64,000 bases of DNA. Source: Chamaecrista fasciculata (taxonomy: Eukaryota > Streptophyta > Magnoliopsida > Fabales > Fabaceae). The stretch covers positions 117,091-181,090 of the forward strand of contig QANZ01003540.1 in NCBI GenBank assembly GCA_003254925.1, written 5' to 3'. This document shows positions 33,908 to 46,918 of this stretch, piece after piece; position 1 is the stretch's first letter, and the number at the start of each line of letters is the position of its first letter. The position numbers were made by a program, and so were the translations under genes. Below the pieces are notes generated by a model. It worked only from the letters and a program-made list of their open reading frames with translations, made no database searches and was not told the DNA's origin.

Positions 33908-36900
33908 TTAACATTTTCTTCTCTTCTTCATTCTATGACCTTTTTCTACTTCTTGAGCTCCCGAAGATCCAGCAGGGGGCTGTTTTGCTACACTATCAGC
34001 AACGTCAAGATTTGCACCAGATGACTCGGGATCTAACTTGAGCTTCCTCTTGCTATTGCTTTGGGTTTTGGATTTCTCTCCACTGCATTCCTGGGACACC
34101 AATTCATGGTCCCTCCCCTCCTCACCACCAAGAGATTCTTGATTTTCGACTTTGCTGCATGTGGCCTTCTCCAGATCATCTTTCTTCTTCCTACCTGCCC
34201 CTGCTTCTATATGAGGTGTGTTCCGAAAGCTCCATCGAGTATTTGTAAACCATTTGTCAACCTAAAAATTGAAGAGACCGATGAATTCAGAACACTTTAG
34301 ATATGGGTTCACTTCAAGAGCAATACTAAAAGATATAACCTGTCGGAAAGTGAGTCCAACTTCTTGTGCCAAGCCTTCTTTTGTGGCCCGGTCTGGATAC
34401 CTATTTTCTTTAAATGACTCGAAGAGCCTCTGGAGAAAGCCAAAAAAAGAACAGTCACTCCAAAGTAAACATGTCTTTAAAAAGGCATAGAAATGTGGTG
34501 TAACTAATGATCTCATGATACCCCAATTATTCAATTTATTTAAGAAATAGTATCTTGAAGATAAGATATTATTGTGAATATATCAAGAAAGCACAATTTA
34601 GTTAAATTACACACAGAAGTTAACTAGAAGACACAAAGCAAACTAAAATACTATTTGAGACAAAAAAAAACAACAAAAGAGCCGCAGAGTACTATGCACA
34701 TTTGAGACTTTGGCTCAAGCCTCAATGCAATATGAACCATAAATTAATTCGCCAGCAAAAATTATGAGGAAATGCATCATTACCTGAACTTTAGCTTCGC
34801 CAAGCCTATTGTGAGTTGATGGTTTATGTTTTTTATCACTGGAACTAGCTATCTTAGAGCCTCCATGTGATCCAGAGCATATATTATCAGCATTCTCAAC
34901 TATATTCTGACCAGTATATACCCTAGGACTATGTGCAGTTTCTTTTGGTATGTGGCCCACTGTCGAGGCTTTTCCATTTGCCAGAGTCACCTTGCTAGTT
35001 AGTTTCTTTCTTCGACTTGCAGTAGCGGTGTCAGTCCATTCTTCATCATCACTTGTATCAGACTCACTGTTTTTATATGTCTCCTACAAGAATAAAGTTA
35101 GTTTAATTGTTAAAAACTCTGGGAGACAAATACAGCAATGGAAGGGACTGGATCAGAATTGATTCTTAAGGAAATAATAACAAAACATGAGAATCATGTT
35201 TGAATAGTTTGGTGGGTTTGAAAGAACATTAGAAACATTAGACTTTGTATATCATATGTTACATTCTATTTAAATGGCTAAAATGCAAAAAAAAAAAACC
35301 ATAAATTTATGTTTTGTGCAAAAAACGCCCTGAACTTTTGATTTTGTGCCAATAACTCCTTTTGCTAAGATTTTTATTTTAAAAAAGTCAACTTTCTTTA
35401 TAATTTTATGAATATTATTGCACTTTAAATTAATCCATACTAAAATTTGACTATTGTTGTAATTAATAATAACCAAAAAATAATAAGTAAAAAGAACAAA
35501 AAATAAATTGATTTTTTTCAATGAAAATTTTAACAAAAGAGGATATTTGAACAAAATTAAAAGTTTAGGGGATCTTTTGTCACTTTTCAGAATTTTAGAG
35601 ATTTTTTGTAGTCCTTTATGCCATGAGAGGGAACTCACATTGTATAGCTTTTTGTAGTCCAACCTTTCCACATTTCTTTTCCCAGAAAGATGAGCGGAAC
35701 CCTCTTGCCGTGGATCTGACTCTAGTAAAGATGATAGTTCATCAGCTAGAGTTTGCTTCTTACCAGTTTTATGTCCTTTTCTGCCAGAATTTTTAAACTG
35801 CTTGATATTATCCAATGGTGTAGATAAAGTATCTTCATCCTGTCCAGAAATCATGTTATCTCTAATAGTAGCACCCAAATCTTCAGAATCAGATGTGAAA
35901 TCACTACTTGAACTTTCTTCTTCGACTTTTTTGTCAAAATTCGGAATAGATGGATTGAAATCATCATCCTCTGAATCATCAGAAGGAAGGCCTAAGTACG
36001 GATCCTCCTTGTGTGGATTTTCCAATTTTTCAGAAGCAGAAGCATAGTCAGATTCATCAGAATTTGATTCATCTTTCTTCTTTGTATCTTCTGGAGCATC
36101 AGGATTATAATCATCATCATCATCATCAGAATCCTCTGAAGGATGTCCCATGTTGTGATCCATATTATTTCCCACAGCAGCAGCTGCTTCAGGAAAAACT
36201 CTCTGAACAAGTACGTGGCACATGATAAGGCAAAGAAACCTAAGAGAGTACTAATAATAACCATGTAATAGATAAAAGACAAATCTTGCCCACTAACCTC
36301 CCAAGTGTCATTAATAGAGAGACTTGTTCCAAAGGATTCATTAAGGAGCTCAAAACAGTCCTCCTTGCAATCACATCCAGGGCATAGCCAACTCTCATTG
36401 TCAGGTGGAACTGTATGTCAGAAGTGTAAATACATAAATGATAGAAAACTTGTAAGCAATAAAGTGATCAATTTTTAACCAAAAATAAAATAAAACAAGT
36501 GATCAATCAAGATGGTGGCCAGGAGATTACTGCTTTCAGTTAACAATGGAGGTGCTAAACAAAATTGGTGAAATCCACGGTCACAAACACCATCACAGAG
36601 TATTATATCGTTGTCAGTGCTCAACTCTTTGGACCCACATTTTGCACAGAATATCTGCCACACAAAATGTCGAGTTAGTATTCACATGTCCAAATCCCAA
36701 ATCACTGACCATACAACTATGGAGAGGTTATCATCTCCATTAGGAATGAATAAAATATTATCAAAGGGTCATCATACATCCTCACTGTCAATCTCTCCAT
36801 CAGAATCAAACAAAGATTCTGGAAGCCTTCCTTCAGCACACAATGTATCAAGATGTTGAAACAGATCCCTAATTTTCAATTTCCTCCTAAGTATTTCAGA

Positions 36901-39900
36901 TTTGGCCCGCTGGAGCTCCTTCTCAGGCTTTAATTTATCAATGCTGCATAATTACCACACAGTCAAGCAACTAGACAAAAATTATTTTATCACATAAAAT
37001 TGAGCAAAATTCAAGGAATTTACAAAGTTCAGCTATCCTAAATATTTTATAAAAAATATAGTGTTATAGTACTTTAACAGAACCAATAGGATGGCACTCA
37101 GCTTCAGCCAAAATAACAAAAAGGGAAAATAAATGAAACCAAAACAAAAATGGCATCTATTAATAGAGAATTTGTCACCTCAGAAAAGAAAATGCTCACG
37201 ATGTTCAAGACATTAGGGAAGGCTAGGGTCATTTAGAATACATACACAACAGAGGACTAAGACAAATGCTCAGATGTCCTGCAGAGTCTCTTCTTAAGAA
37301 AAAATAAAATGAAATCTTAGTCATGGTTTAGAAAACTGTCTTTAACTGGTTGGACTGGAAATGGGTGCCTAATCTGCTTCGGAAATACCAAGAAAACAGT
37401 TTGCCTAAAGAACCATTTGAAGAGGTCAAAAAAGAGAGGGGAGGGGGACATTGAAGACCAGCCTGAGGTTTTATGAATTCTTTTTGTTACAAAAGCATTA
37501 AACGAAGCATTTTGAGACCCAAAAGTTTTGAATATCAAATTTTGAAGCATTTTGAAATATTAAACATATAATTGATGATAATCTTAATTTTAAATGCATT
37601 AAGAAATCACGACAAAAATGAGAAGAATTCTTTAGAGGATTAAAATATTTTAAAAAGATTTTTCATAAGATATATGGAGTTGGTTTGTATCACAAATTTT
37701 GTGCTAGTATTTATATAAAATTACAAATAAATAAAACCATGGTTACAATTTGTGATAGAAAAATTTTTCGATAAATAAAATATATTTAATTTTTACCGTC
37801 CAACCAAGGTTCAATCACAATTTGACCATTGAACCTTGAATTAGTACCTTGACCAGTTCAATGTCAGTCCATTTTTTATAACCTTGGCATAGTATAATTT
37901 CAATTTAAAGTTCTGACTTCTGACTCTTATGAAAATTAAAGAATTACTATAAATAATCAATGGAAAAAACTTATGAAAGGTTTTCTAGATCTTTACTACT
38001 AAGTTCACCAATTATAAGATGACACACATCTTTTAATTTTTTTCCCTCTCTCCCATGGTTAGTCTTGCAAAAAAAAAAAAAAATTGTCGCATGTCTGATT
38101 AAATTTAGGGTAAATTACAAAAATGGTCCCTGTGTTTGGCTTATCTACACAATGGTAACCTATGATTCAAAAATCTTCAAGTTGTGGCACTTGGTTTGCA
38201 CCGTTAGCACATTGGGGCCCTACCATAACTGCAAATAGCATGTGAAAATCTCATTTTGCAAATATACGGGACCAAAATGAGATTTTCACTTGTCAACTAC
38301 AGTTAATTTTTGACAGCAGGACTCCAGTGTGTTAACGGCGCAAACCATAGACCCCAATTTAAATTTTTTTTAACCACAAGATACCATCGTGTAGATAGGT
38401 CAAACTACAAGGATCATTTTAATAATTTACCCTTAAATTCAATAGTGAATTTGATACCAAAGATACAATGATAGTCCATAATTAATCCCCAAATTCTAGG
38501 CAAGAAATATTGTCGCCCTGTCTTAATGTAGTGTCCATGAAAACACCTGTATTTCTTAATTAACTTCTATATGCCTCTTAACATTCTAGTATTCTAAATT
38601 AGTAATACCATGCACAATCAATATCGAAATTACTAATATTTAAATTAAGTTATATCAACACCCAATAGTTTGAATCCAAATTCTTCCAGCCATGCTCCAT
38701 AGATAACAACTTGCCAACTGTCAGTGGGTCTATTAAATCATCCAGGAATGTAGCTTCCAACAAAACTTGAAAGAATGACCTCAATTGCCAACTTATGGTT
38801 AAACTTAAGGTAGAGGACAAGAGGAAGAGTTAGCATTAGCGCCAAAGAAACTATAATTTAGACAGGTGAGTAAATGATAATCCAATAAGGGAATTAAATA
38901 TAGAAACAATCTGCAAAGACATTAAGGCATTTGGATGTATGCATTTGCTAATAAATGTTTATAACTTGTTTTGACAAAACATATAGCATTCAAAGAGTTT
39001 AAATGAGTCCATCTTGGCAGATACATGCATTAGCTAACTAATATGAACACCAAAATACTCCAAATGTCATTTCATTTCAGTATTTCAGGGACAAAACTAA
39101 TATTAAAAATACTATGAAATAAATGGTAGAACCTATTCAAATCAGGATGCTAACATCATCTCCAAATAGAGACCACACAAATAATCAAAGCATATTATTA
39201 TTGTAGTAGTCCAATGTGCGCACCTGTATCCCTTCCAGCCCTCAGCAGAATAAGCATCGATCAAGTTTTGCTCATAGCCTACTCGGTTTAATAAATATTT
39301 TAGGTGAGCTCTGATTCTTGTAAACTCATCAGGCATTCCCTCTCCCTGTCCCTTTTTCTTCTTCTTCCTTCTCCTTTTACTCGTCTCTCCATCACTTCTA
39401 CCATTAGCCAAATTACTATTTGATTCAGTTGCTTTAGTTGGTTCTCGTGTCTTTGATCGCAAAACTCTGTCATTGCTACATAATGATCTTAGCATATATT
39501 TCTTCTTCAATGATTTTGATGTTATTTTTTTTCTGCACCCCAACTGGATATGACTTGTCCTTCCAGACCTTTGTCCTGAACAGTCAGAATTAGTACTTTT
39601 TCCAACATCTCCAGAAGGTGTATCTAATTGTTCATTCCCATTACTCAAGGTAACTTGAGTAGGATCAAATTGCATTTGGTCTTTAATAGGAAAGCTAATG
39701 ACTGCATCATTTACTTCCACAGGTTCATTTTGAATATTATGGGAGGTTGGCTGGAATTTGTCAACTGATTTCTCATTAGATAAACAACCAGAAACTTGTT
39801 CTGAGGCACTTTGTTTAATGCAAGCACCCTCTCCAGAATGAAAACCATTTCCACATTGAGGTGTTGAAGGCAGTTCAATGATAGAATTCCCAGTCATATT

Positions 39901-39924
39901 GTCAGAAATCTGATGGTTTTTCAT
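33908..39924 (-). CDS. HAT3.1: PHD-finger homeodomain protein, HAT3.1/PRH-like, 8 coding exons
   Basis: Minus-strand coding exons 39924-39224, 36943-36778, 36654-36531, 36410-36298, 36202-35639, 35083-34784, 34429-34340 and 34261-33908 join in frame with GT-AG introns to 804 codons. In order: a basic nuclear-localisation stretch ([15 protein letters not shown]), the conserved [20 protein letters not shown] helix, a C4HC3 PHD finger at ~290-345 ([35 protein letters not shown]), acidic serine/aspartate-rich repeats, [10 protein letters not shown], and a homeodomain at ~649-705 with the atypical recognition helix [10 protein letters not shown]. The tail is basic (MKKRRKC). The family comprises nuclear chromatin/DNA-binding regulators. 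Intron 1 of the coding part (~2.28 kb) and intron 5 carry transposon insertions. Orthology to HAT3.1 rather than PRHA is likely but not proven. Confidence 0.92.
35270..35625. repeat. Inverted-end element in intron 5 of the HAT3.1-like gene
   Basis: GGCTAAAATGCAAAAAA on the left and a GATCTTTTGTCACTTTTC...CCTTTATGCC right end resemble the 22211 and 48573 families (TGTGCAAAAAACGCCCTGAA). Part of it recurs at 21850-22010. No clear target duplication. Confidence 0.55.
38108..38432. mobile_element. Mutator-like MITE in an intron, 325 bp
   Basis: Ends GGGTAAATTACAAAAATGG and (complement) GGGTAAATTATTAAAATGA. Flanking 9-mers TTAAATTTA (38099-38107) and TTAAATTCA (38433-38441) match at 8 of 9. It lies inside the first coding-region intron of the HAT3.1-like gene. 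Confidence 0.82.
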
Positions 39925-41450
39925 CAATAACCGAACTATTTACCACTTACCACTATGCCAAGCACCCTTTGTTCATTGTTTAACTATTCCGAGCACCTCC
40001 AAGGCAATCCAAGACATGCAGTCCAAGGACCAAATTTAGCATCTCTTTGAAGTGCTGTGGTTATGCCACATCAACTTTCCAATTTGATTACCTATTCGGT
40101 CAGGAAAACGACCACTCCTACAGCATTAGCCACCATAATTGAGAAGTTGAGGCTAATGAATACAAACAAAATAAGTCCAGTTGGGGCCGTTGCTACAATG
40201 TATTTTGAATATCTACTATTTGATATCCAATATGATCCATATACTCAGCTGGACTGTAGTCACAACCAGATTCTCATCTCATACAACTAATAAACCCAAC
40301 TTTAGTTTCTTGCGAAAACAGCCCCACAGATGTGATATGTCTTGATGAAGATGACGATGATGTAGAGAACAAAATTGACCCTTTGCAGCTAGCGGCAGAT
40401 GTTCAAATATTTTGTTGATTGAATGTGAATGCTATAACAATAATGAACTCCAGAGGGAAGCAGTAAACTGAACAAAGAACCCAGCAATTATTATATAAGC
40501 CCCATAACAGATACTCAATCTGCAGGCAAAAAGATAGACAAAATCAGCAATAAAAATCTAATCATTTATCATTTCTACATATCGCATTAAAAGGAAAACC
40601 ATGCAGAATGAGAAGTCTCTCGAACATGTATGTCAGTGGTTGCATATTATATACACTCATTTACCTTCATCACATACCCAAAGTGGATTAATAGAACAGT
40701 AATGTCAGTATTAGTAGAATTTCACTTATGTCTACCTTCGTTCTACTTCGTCTTCAACGGCATCCATAATTAAAATTACTGAACTGCGCTAGTCCAACTG
40801 AAATCGACATTTACTAGTTGCCATACTGAAAAAAAATTTTAAAAAAAAAAAAAACGGGTCAATGTGAAAATTTCAGTCAATTGTGAAACTTGGTGGAAAG
40901 TATGGGGAATTCAAACTCTAACTATAATTATAAACACTGGCAAGCCATCACACAACAAGCTAAGCTGCCAATGCTACCCCTAAAACTCATCAATACTCAA
41001 TACTACAATAATGCCGCTATCTAAACACTAGAGCTAAGCTTGCAACTTAGAGAAAACATATCCGAATTTCTCCAAGCCCAAGGCAATAAATTAGCCATTA
41101 GCGAACCAAGAAATCTACCCCAGAAAAGATTTCTTTATATTTTATACCCCAGAAGCGCAAACGATTCAGCCAAGCTTGGACAAGCTCAAAGAAGAAGAAT
41201 ACATCCAAAAAAAAACAGCAAACCCAAGAACGATAAACAAAGCCACAAAAGGAACTTACGTATCGGCAGCTGAATGTGAAAGGGAAGAACTAAGAAGCGA
41301 GAAATGATGGAAGGGTGGATAGATCTAATGTGGATTTGGAATTTGATTCGGCGCGAGAGAGAGAGAGGGAAAAGCAGTGGCTAAAAGGAATGGCAGAGCT
41401 TCAAATCTGGGCCACCGTTGCAGAAGCTAAAGGAAGAAGAAGAAGACGGT
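39925..41450 (-). promoter_or_regulatory. 5' leader and promoter region of the HAT3.1-like gene
   Basis: On the minus strand a plausible untranslated first exon ends at 41260 with a donor CGATAC|GTAAGT. A CTGCAG acceptor (exon from 40519) leads into the exon containing the ATG at 39924, which has an in-frame TAA shortly upstream. A leader intron of about 740 bp is therefore inferred. Transcription would start somewhere above 41300; no TATA box is obvious. Confidence 0.5.
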
Positions 41451-41769
41451 ATTGAATTGATTTGGTTGGGTAAAGCATAGATAGCATAGGGCTTTGGTGG
41501 TAGTTTGGTTTGGTTTCACATTGATTGAAGCTAGTGTCTACGTTTTCGCTCGCATCTTCTTCTTCTTCTGCGTGATTTTGTGTGTGTTTTGTGTGTGTGC
41601 CCTTTCTATATTCCCGAGGCTTCGCAATTGTCGGGCCGTAATGTTATGGGTCGCATCTCTCAAGTCTCGACCTTAATAATACTCACTCGTACGGCCCATT
41701 CTCTTTCAGTCTATTGGAAATAAATATTTATTTATACAACAACACTATTGGAGTTGTTGTTGTTTGTTG

Positions 41770-41970
41770 AATTTATTACGATCAATCAATCAATAATCAA
41801 TAATTAATCAATTATCAATAATTCAATATTCAATTCAATATTCAATAATCAATAATCAATAATTAATATCAATATCAATAATCATCAATAATCAATATCA
41901 ATAATCAATAATCAATATCAATAATCAATAATTCAATAATTCAATATTCAATAATCAATAATCAAACGAT
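41770..41970. repeat. Low-complexity AATCAAT/ATTCAAT tandem tract
   Basis: About 200 bp of irregular AATCAATAATCAAT, TCAATATCAATA and ATTCAATATTCAAT repeats lie between the HAT3.1-like gene and the mosaic region. Confidence 0.85.
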
Positions 41971-42059
41971 GTTTGCTTTTTCATTTTCTCACTATCTGTC
42001 TGGATGCGACACGTAGCAGCCCATATATATTTTTCTGATTTTCTAATTTCTAATTTTTC

Positions 42060-42402
42060 ACAAGAAAATGGCGCCCTTTGGAAGAAGCCATCTCAAATTT
42101 GAATTTGAAATTTAAAAAACAAATGTCAATCTTTCTCTTCTCAGATTTTTAAATTCCTCTCTCTACCATTCCATCTTTCCTTCCTTCTCTCTTCCTAAAT
42201 TCTCTCAACCTCCTTCTTCTTTCACTTACTATCCTCCCAAAAATTCCATCTCCGTCGTCGTTATCCGCTCGCAGTTCAGCCATGAGCGCCGTCGTCAGCC
42301 ATTAGCGCCACCATCGTCAGCCACGACCTTCCTCCTCTGCGGCTCACTCTCTCTTCACTTCACTTCGCCCCTGTTCCTCGATTACAATTTCGGCCGAGGT
42401 AA
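42060..42402 (+). other. 5'-leader-like exon at the head of the gene-fragment mosaic
   Basis: Pyrimidine-rich sequence (CTTCTTCTTTCAC, CCTTCCTCC) turns into GC-richer CCGTCGTCGTTATCCGCTCG and ends CGGCCGAG|GTAAGC, a good splice donor. It resembles a plant untranslated first exon. No protein identity; its source gene is unknown. Confidence 0.5.
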
Positions 42403-43002
42403 GCTTCTAAGCCGTTACGATTTTGGGTCTACGATTTGGGTTTTGTTGATCTGAAATTTGGGTTTGGTTCATGTCTCTGTGATTTGTTGGTGTTTTATTC
42501 TGAAATTTCTCACTTGATTTTTCATTTTTTTGGTCTTCACACTGCATTTGGTGTTTTATTCTAGAAATTGGGTAGCTACCTTAGCTATATTTGGGAAAGC
42601 TTGGTTATGTGTTGGTTGGATGAAGCACGTCACATGGGATCTCTGCAAATTAAAGCTTGGTGAGGTGGTAGTGGTGTATTGTATGTGTTATATATAATAT
42701 ATATAATGTAAGTAGGTACATGTTTGTATACAAAGTTGCTAAGCTTTTTCTGTCAGTAGATGGATGGATACAAGTTTTGCAAGAATCTGTGTATATATAT
42801 ACATATGCGTGGGTTTTGTTTATTATTATTGTTATTATTTTCTTAGTTTTGCTTTTGGGATTTGAAGGTGGTTGGTTGAATCAAACATGAAGGTGAGTGG
42901 ATTAATCACATTTAGTTAAATAATTTAGTCTAAAATTTCATATTGATCCTTAATATACAAGATGAATTTCAATTTGGTCTCTACAATCTTTGTAAATAAT
43001 AG

Positions 43003-43122
43003 GCTGCTGTAGAATCTCTTGCAAAAGAGAAAGAGGCTAAGCTTAACATGGAGAGATCACAGACTACACTGTTAGAGGACCTTGGTAGAGCTCAACAAGG
43101 GCACCAAAGTGCAAATCAAAAG
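43003..43122 (+). pseudogene. Kinesin-14 (ATK-type) stalk exon fragment
   Basis: A 120-nt open exon between AG and GT reads ESLAKEKEAKLNMERSQTTL and LEDLGRAQQGHQSANQK, matching the coiled-coil stalk just before the neck in plant ATK/KIN-14 kinesins. No motor domain is present. It is followed in the same orientation by pieces of unrelated genes. Confidence 0.75.
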
Positions 43123-43535
43123 GTAAAAATACATTGACATTGAATTACTGAACTGATTTTTGAAGATTGGAAATATATGAATTAGTCCTTAAAATACATT
43201 TGTTTGGTTATAAAATTTGGATTGATCATTAACTACCATGTTTGGAAATATATATGAATTAGTCCTTAAAATACATTGACATTGAATTAATGAACTGATT
43301 TTTTGAATACTGTAAACTGTTTGTGTCCTTTAACTAAGTTTGCTACTATTCTGTTCACGCCTACTGTGATCAACTGTGTTTTTCTTAGATGAACTGACAT
43401 GTATTCATTGATTTCTTTTCTCAAGTTTCCATATGTGTGGTATTCCTTTTCATGTATGTTACTGTGTTGTTAGTTTTACATACCTGGATTTTATGACGTT
43501 CATTAATTTTGATTAGTTATTATCCACTTTGTCAG

Positions 43536-43601
43536 GGGAATTCTATATCAACCACAAAATACAACTTTTTCACTTTCTTGCCAAAAGGATTGTTCGAACA
43601 G
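43536..43601 (+). pseudogene. ALA3-like P4-ATPase (flippase) exon fragment
   Basis: A 66-nt exon bounded by CAG and GTAAGT reads [14 protein letters not shown] then LPKGLFEQ, the highly conserved start of aminophospholipid ATPases, closest in memory to ALA3. The rest of the ~1200-residue pump is absent. Confidence 0.78.
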
Positions 43602-43719
43602 GTAAGTTAGCATTACATGAGGCGTTGCATGTCTGTATTATTGCTCATTATTTTGGGCATTTTGACATTTTCAATCAACAAGTATTTTTGCTCTATTTTG
43701 TTCTTCGCATTGCTGCTTG

Positions 43720-43990
43720 CTTCCCTCATTTTTTCGTTCCTTCTTCAGTCATAACTATTCATTCATCATAAAATTGGAAAATTTAGTTATGTACTTTACA
43801 ATGCTGCTTGCCTAATTATTTGATTCATTGTTCAGTCACTCTTCTTGCAGTTACCTTCCCTAATTTTTTCATTCCTTCTTCACTCATAACTATTCGGTCA
43901 TCATAAAATTGGAAAATTTAGTTATGTACTTTAAAATGCTGCTTGCCTAATTATTTGATTCATTGTTCAGTCACTCTTCTTGCAGTTACT
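43720..43990 (+). repeat. Tandem duplication, period ~135 bp
   Basis: The block containing ATAACTATTC..TCATCATAAAATTGG through TCACTCTTCTTGCAGTTAC occurs twice in direct tandem, with few differences. Confidence 0.8.
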
Positions 43991-44291
43991 GTCCAACAAA
44001 ATCCAAGGTATAATCTCTTTTGTGTTCGTCTCCTTCATAAATTCAATTCTTAATATATGTTAGATGAAAGTAATCTTGATAGTTTTTGCTATTGATGTTA
44101 TACTTTTTCACTGATTTGTTATATATGACCCATCCTTTTCATATATATCAACTGTCATAGTTTGATCATTTCTAATGAAAATGGATTGTAAGATGTTTTT
44201 TGGGTTCATAACTAAATGGTTTGTAAGATGTTTTTTGGGCATGTATTAACACTACTTCTGTCTTTAATGGCCTGATTTGTGGTTGTTGCAG

Positions 44292-44377
44292 AGCCCATAT
44301 GGGGATATTATAGACCGCGTGCACATCTCTAAGCAGCTAGCATTCTACATTCTTTCCTCAAGGATCACAAAATTCAG
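44292..44377 (+). pseudogene. Neprosin-type (DUF239/DUF4409) exon fragment, frameshifted
   Basis: Between TTGCAG and GTACC the reading SPYGDIIDRVHISKQLAF continues, after a frameshift, as HSFLKDHKIQ. Together these match the activation-peptide motif of plant neprosin-family proteins (GDIIDCVHISHQPAFDHPFL and following). The catalytic domain is absent. Confidence 0.7.
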
Positions 44378-44993
44378 GTACCTTTAATATTAGTTTGTAA
44401 AATTAAAGAAACAAGAAATATTCAATTCTCAAGATGTGGGAGAAGAAGTTTTAACTAAAACACTGTAAAAGTGAATATCTAAAAGATGTCTCCATGGTTT
44501 AGGGAGAAAAGAGAACGTTGGGTCATAAGAAAATGAGTTTTATATTCATCACCTTTGATGTTATTCTTTATGAGCTTATCTGCTTCTGAAGTCTTAATAA
44601 TTTGTAATTTTTTTCTGTTATCGTTTATACTGAATTGGTAATGCTTGCTTCCTCTTTCTTTCTGTTTTTCTGAAAGAAAATTATCATGACAGGGAATAAG
44701 ATAACAAGAGCTCTTTTCTCTCAGTCATGTTTTCATCTTTTTATATGATTATTCAAGTATAGCTGCAGTTTTCAAATGCAATCTTTACTTTAATTTTTTT
44801 TAGGTTCAAGATGATGTAAATGGATTTGACGTTTGGCATCTCAAAAGTATGTTTGCTTCTTAGGTATTAACTATTTCAGTGACTTGGCAATCAGTTTAAA
44901 GATTTGGATAATTTAAGTTGGGGTTTAATTGTTTGTGCAATATTATTTTTGAAGCATTTTTCATTCAAGTCTATTGTGTTGCTCTGCATACAG

Positions 44994-45498
44994 GATTTCT
45001 CACCAGTCAAATGCCCCAGTAGCTCTGTCTGGTGATAGCAAACATTTGGTTTTCTGTGGATCTACTTTATCTACTGACCAGAAGGTAAATATCTATGACA
45101 AGTACTTGGTTTCTTGGTGTATTCTCCAGCGTTTAAATTTATAAATATTATACAGTTAAGGAATTTGACATGGACCTTTCTCTGAGCCTCAATCCTATGG
45201 TGACATGGACCTTTCAAGTTATATACTTCTACTGACCAGAAGGTAAATCTATGCCTCTTTTAAATAAAATGTTATTTCACAAGGTCCACCCGATATCTGT
45301 TGAGAAACTAATGGATACTGTCTTTTAATGCAGATACTTATGATCAATTTTGCAAGCAGGATTGGTGCTACTGTTACCAAGTTTTGGACCCACATGTGAC
45401 GCATGTGTTAGCTGCTACTGATGCAAATGGAGCATGCTCCAGGACTCTGAAAGTCCTTATGGCCATTTTAAATGGCAAATGGGTTCTTAAAATGGATT
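44994..45498 (+). pseudogene. BARD1-like first BRCT domain, two exons, frameshifted
   Basis: Exon 44994-45084 reads NAPVALSGDSKHLVFCGSTL then STDQK and ends at GTAAAT. Exon 45334-45498 reads ILMINFASRIGATVTKFW, loses frame by a small deletion, then continues as VTHVLAATDANGACSRTLKV and LMAILNGKWVLKMD, ending at a GTAAGT donor. This is the first BRCT repeat of plant BARD1 (DNA-repair/chromatin partner of BRCA1). The RING, PHD-like and second BRCT parts are absent. CTACTGACCAGAAGGTAAAT is repeated at 45071 and 45231. Confidence 0.82.
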
Positions 45499-45640
45499 GT
45501 AAGTTATTTAGCTTTTTCTATATAAACTATGTAGTATCAAACATATCCAGAGATTTACTGAATGAGACAAAGTTAGAAACTGGAATAGATTTACTCAAAA
45601 ACTTCTCTTCATACTTTAGATTTACTGAAATAGAAGCATA

Positions 45641-45945
45641 TAAACTTGGGCAAGAGTAATGTCAGATGAATATTAAACTTGGGCAAGAGTAATGTCAGCT
45701 GAAAACTAAACTTGGGCAACAGTAATCAATTTGCATTTAATACTTCGTCAATATACTTCATACATTGCTCTTGCCCAATTGATATGCACGCAAGGAGGAA
45801 AAATCAATCTACAGCTGAACACTAAACTTGGGCAAGAGTAGTGTCAGTTAACAGAATTATAAAATATTATATATGTGTCAACTGAACACTAAACTTGGAC
45901 AAGAGTAATGCCAGCTGAACACTAAACTTGGGCCAGAATTATAAA
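45641..45945 (+). repeat. 33-bp repeat units, tandem and scattered
   Basis: TAAACTTGGGCAAGAGTAAT starts at 45641, 45674 and 45707 (period 33), again at 45823, and at 45890 and 45923 (period 33), with CAGCTGAACAC between units. An inverted relative (TTGCTCTTGCCCAA) lies at about 45766. The same core forms the palindromes near 47.2 kb. Confidence 0.85.
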
Positions 45946-46669
45946 GGTTGATTGGGTTTGTATTGTTTAATTTGCACATATTTGGGCTCTCATGGTTGAG
46001 GGTTGAAAAATATGGTTGGTCATGGTACAAGTTTCACCTCTCTTTGGGTTTGTTATCGAAATTACACATTGTTTTTGGTTCCTTCCCAGTTTGCTATATA
46101 CATGTGAATTTATAGATCCAACATACAAGATCATTATTGAGGTCTCTAATTATTTTTTAATGATATTTTCAAACTTTAAATTTTTCTTATGAAGCATTTA
46201 TTTACACCAAGAAGCAAGCAAACAACTTGGTACTGCTTTGGCAGTATAAAACAAGACCTTTTACTATCATAAATGCCTTTGTTTTGAAAGCTTATTATGA
46301 AGAATTTTTTTTTTAAAATGTCTGGACTGATAAATGCCTTTGTTTTACCATCTGATTTCATAAGGTAAGTGATAATTGAGATTCATTTTCTGGAAAAAGT
46401 TGATACTGGAAACAAATTGTTGCCCAATTCTATTCATCACTTATGAGCAGTTACCATTTCACATATAGCTCAATGTTTTTGTGTGTAGCAATGTGATTTA
46501 TGACTAAACCAAGCTTTATGACTACCTATTTAATACTATTACTCATATATCTTGAAGTTTCAGCTTTACTTTAAAATTTTATCTTTGCTTTGAAATATTG
46601 ATACTGTGTTGGATGTACAACGGTTTATGGTTAATGACACCCATTTTGTTGACTTGCAGTTTTCAAGAC

Positions 46670-46918
46670 TGGTCCTGTGAATGTTGCCTCTGGATCTGCT
46701 TATGCAGAGATTGGTAATACCAAGGTCATTGTATCTGTGTGAGTGAGTCTGACAACTCACAAATTTGTGACTAAGTTATATTAGATTGCTGATTGTGTTT
46801 ATTTTGTCATTTTCATTGTTTGGGTTGGATATATTATCTATTTATCTGTTCTTTCATTCAGATTTGGGCCAAGAAAGAGTAAGAAGGCAATGAAGTACAG
46901 TGATATAGGGCGTCTAAA
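46670..46918 (+). pseudogene. Exosome subunit MTR3-like fragment, two exons
   Basis: Exon 46670-46738 reads TGPVNVASGSAYAEIGNTKV then IVSV. It splices in phase (GT|GTGAGT ... CAG|A) to 46862 onward, FGPRKSKKAMKYSDIGRLK. This is the start of the RNase PH-like fold of plant MTR3/RRP41-type exosome subunits. The remaining ~180 residues are missing and the second piece runs into noncoding DNA near 46918. Confidence 0.82.

Noticed and set aside
35992-36282. Overlapping frames opposite or out of phase with the acidic exon of the HAT3.1-like gene
   Set aside because: They are shadows of the GAT/GAA-rich coding repeats. The exon reads through in the HAT3.1 frame with proper splice sites.
41040-41273. 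77-codon plus-strand frame upstream of the HAT3.1-like gene
   Set aside because: It lies across the inferred untranslated first exon and leader intron of the minus-strand gene and has no family resemblance.
45641-45945. Regularly spaced 33-bp repeats as a CRISPR-like array
   Set aside because: The units are mostly direct tandem with no unique spacers of constant length, and the setting is plant nuclear DNA. A minisatellite is the better reading.
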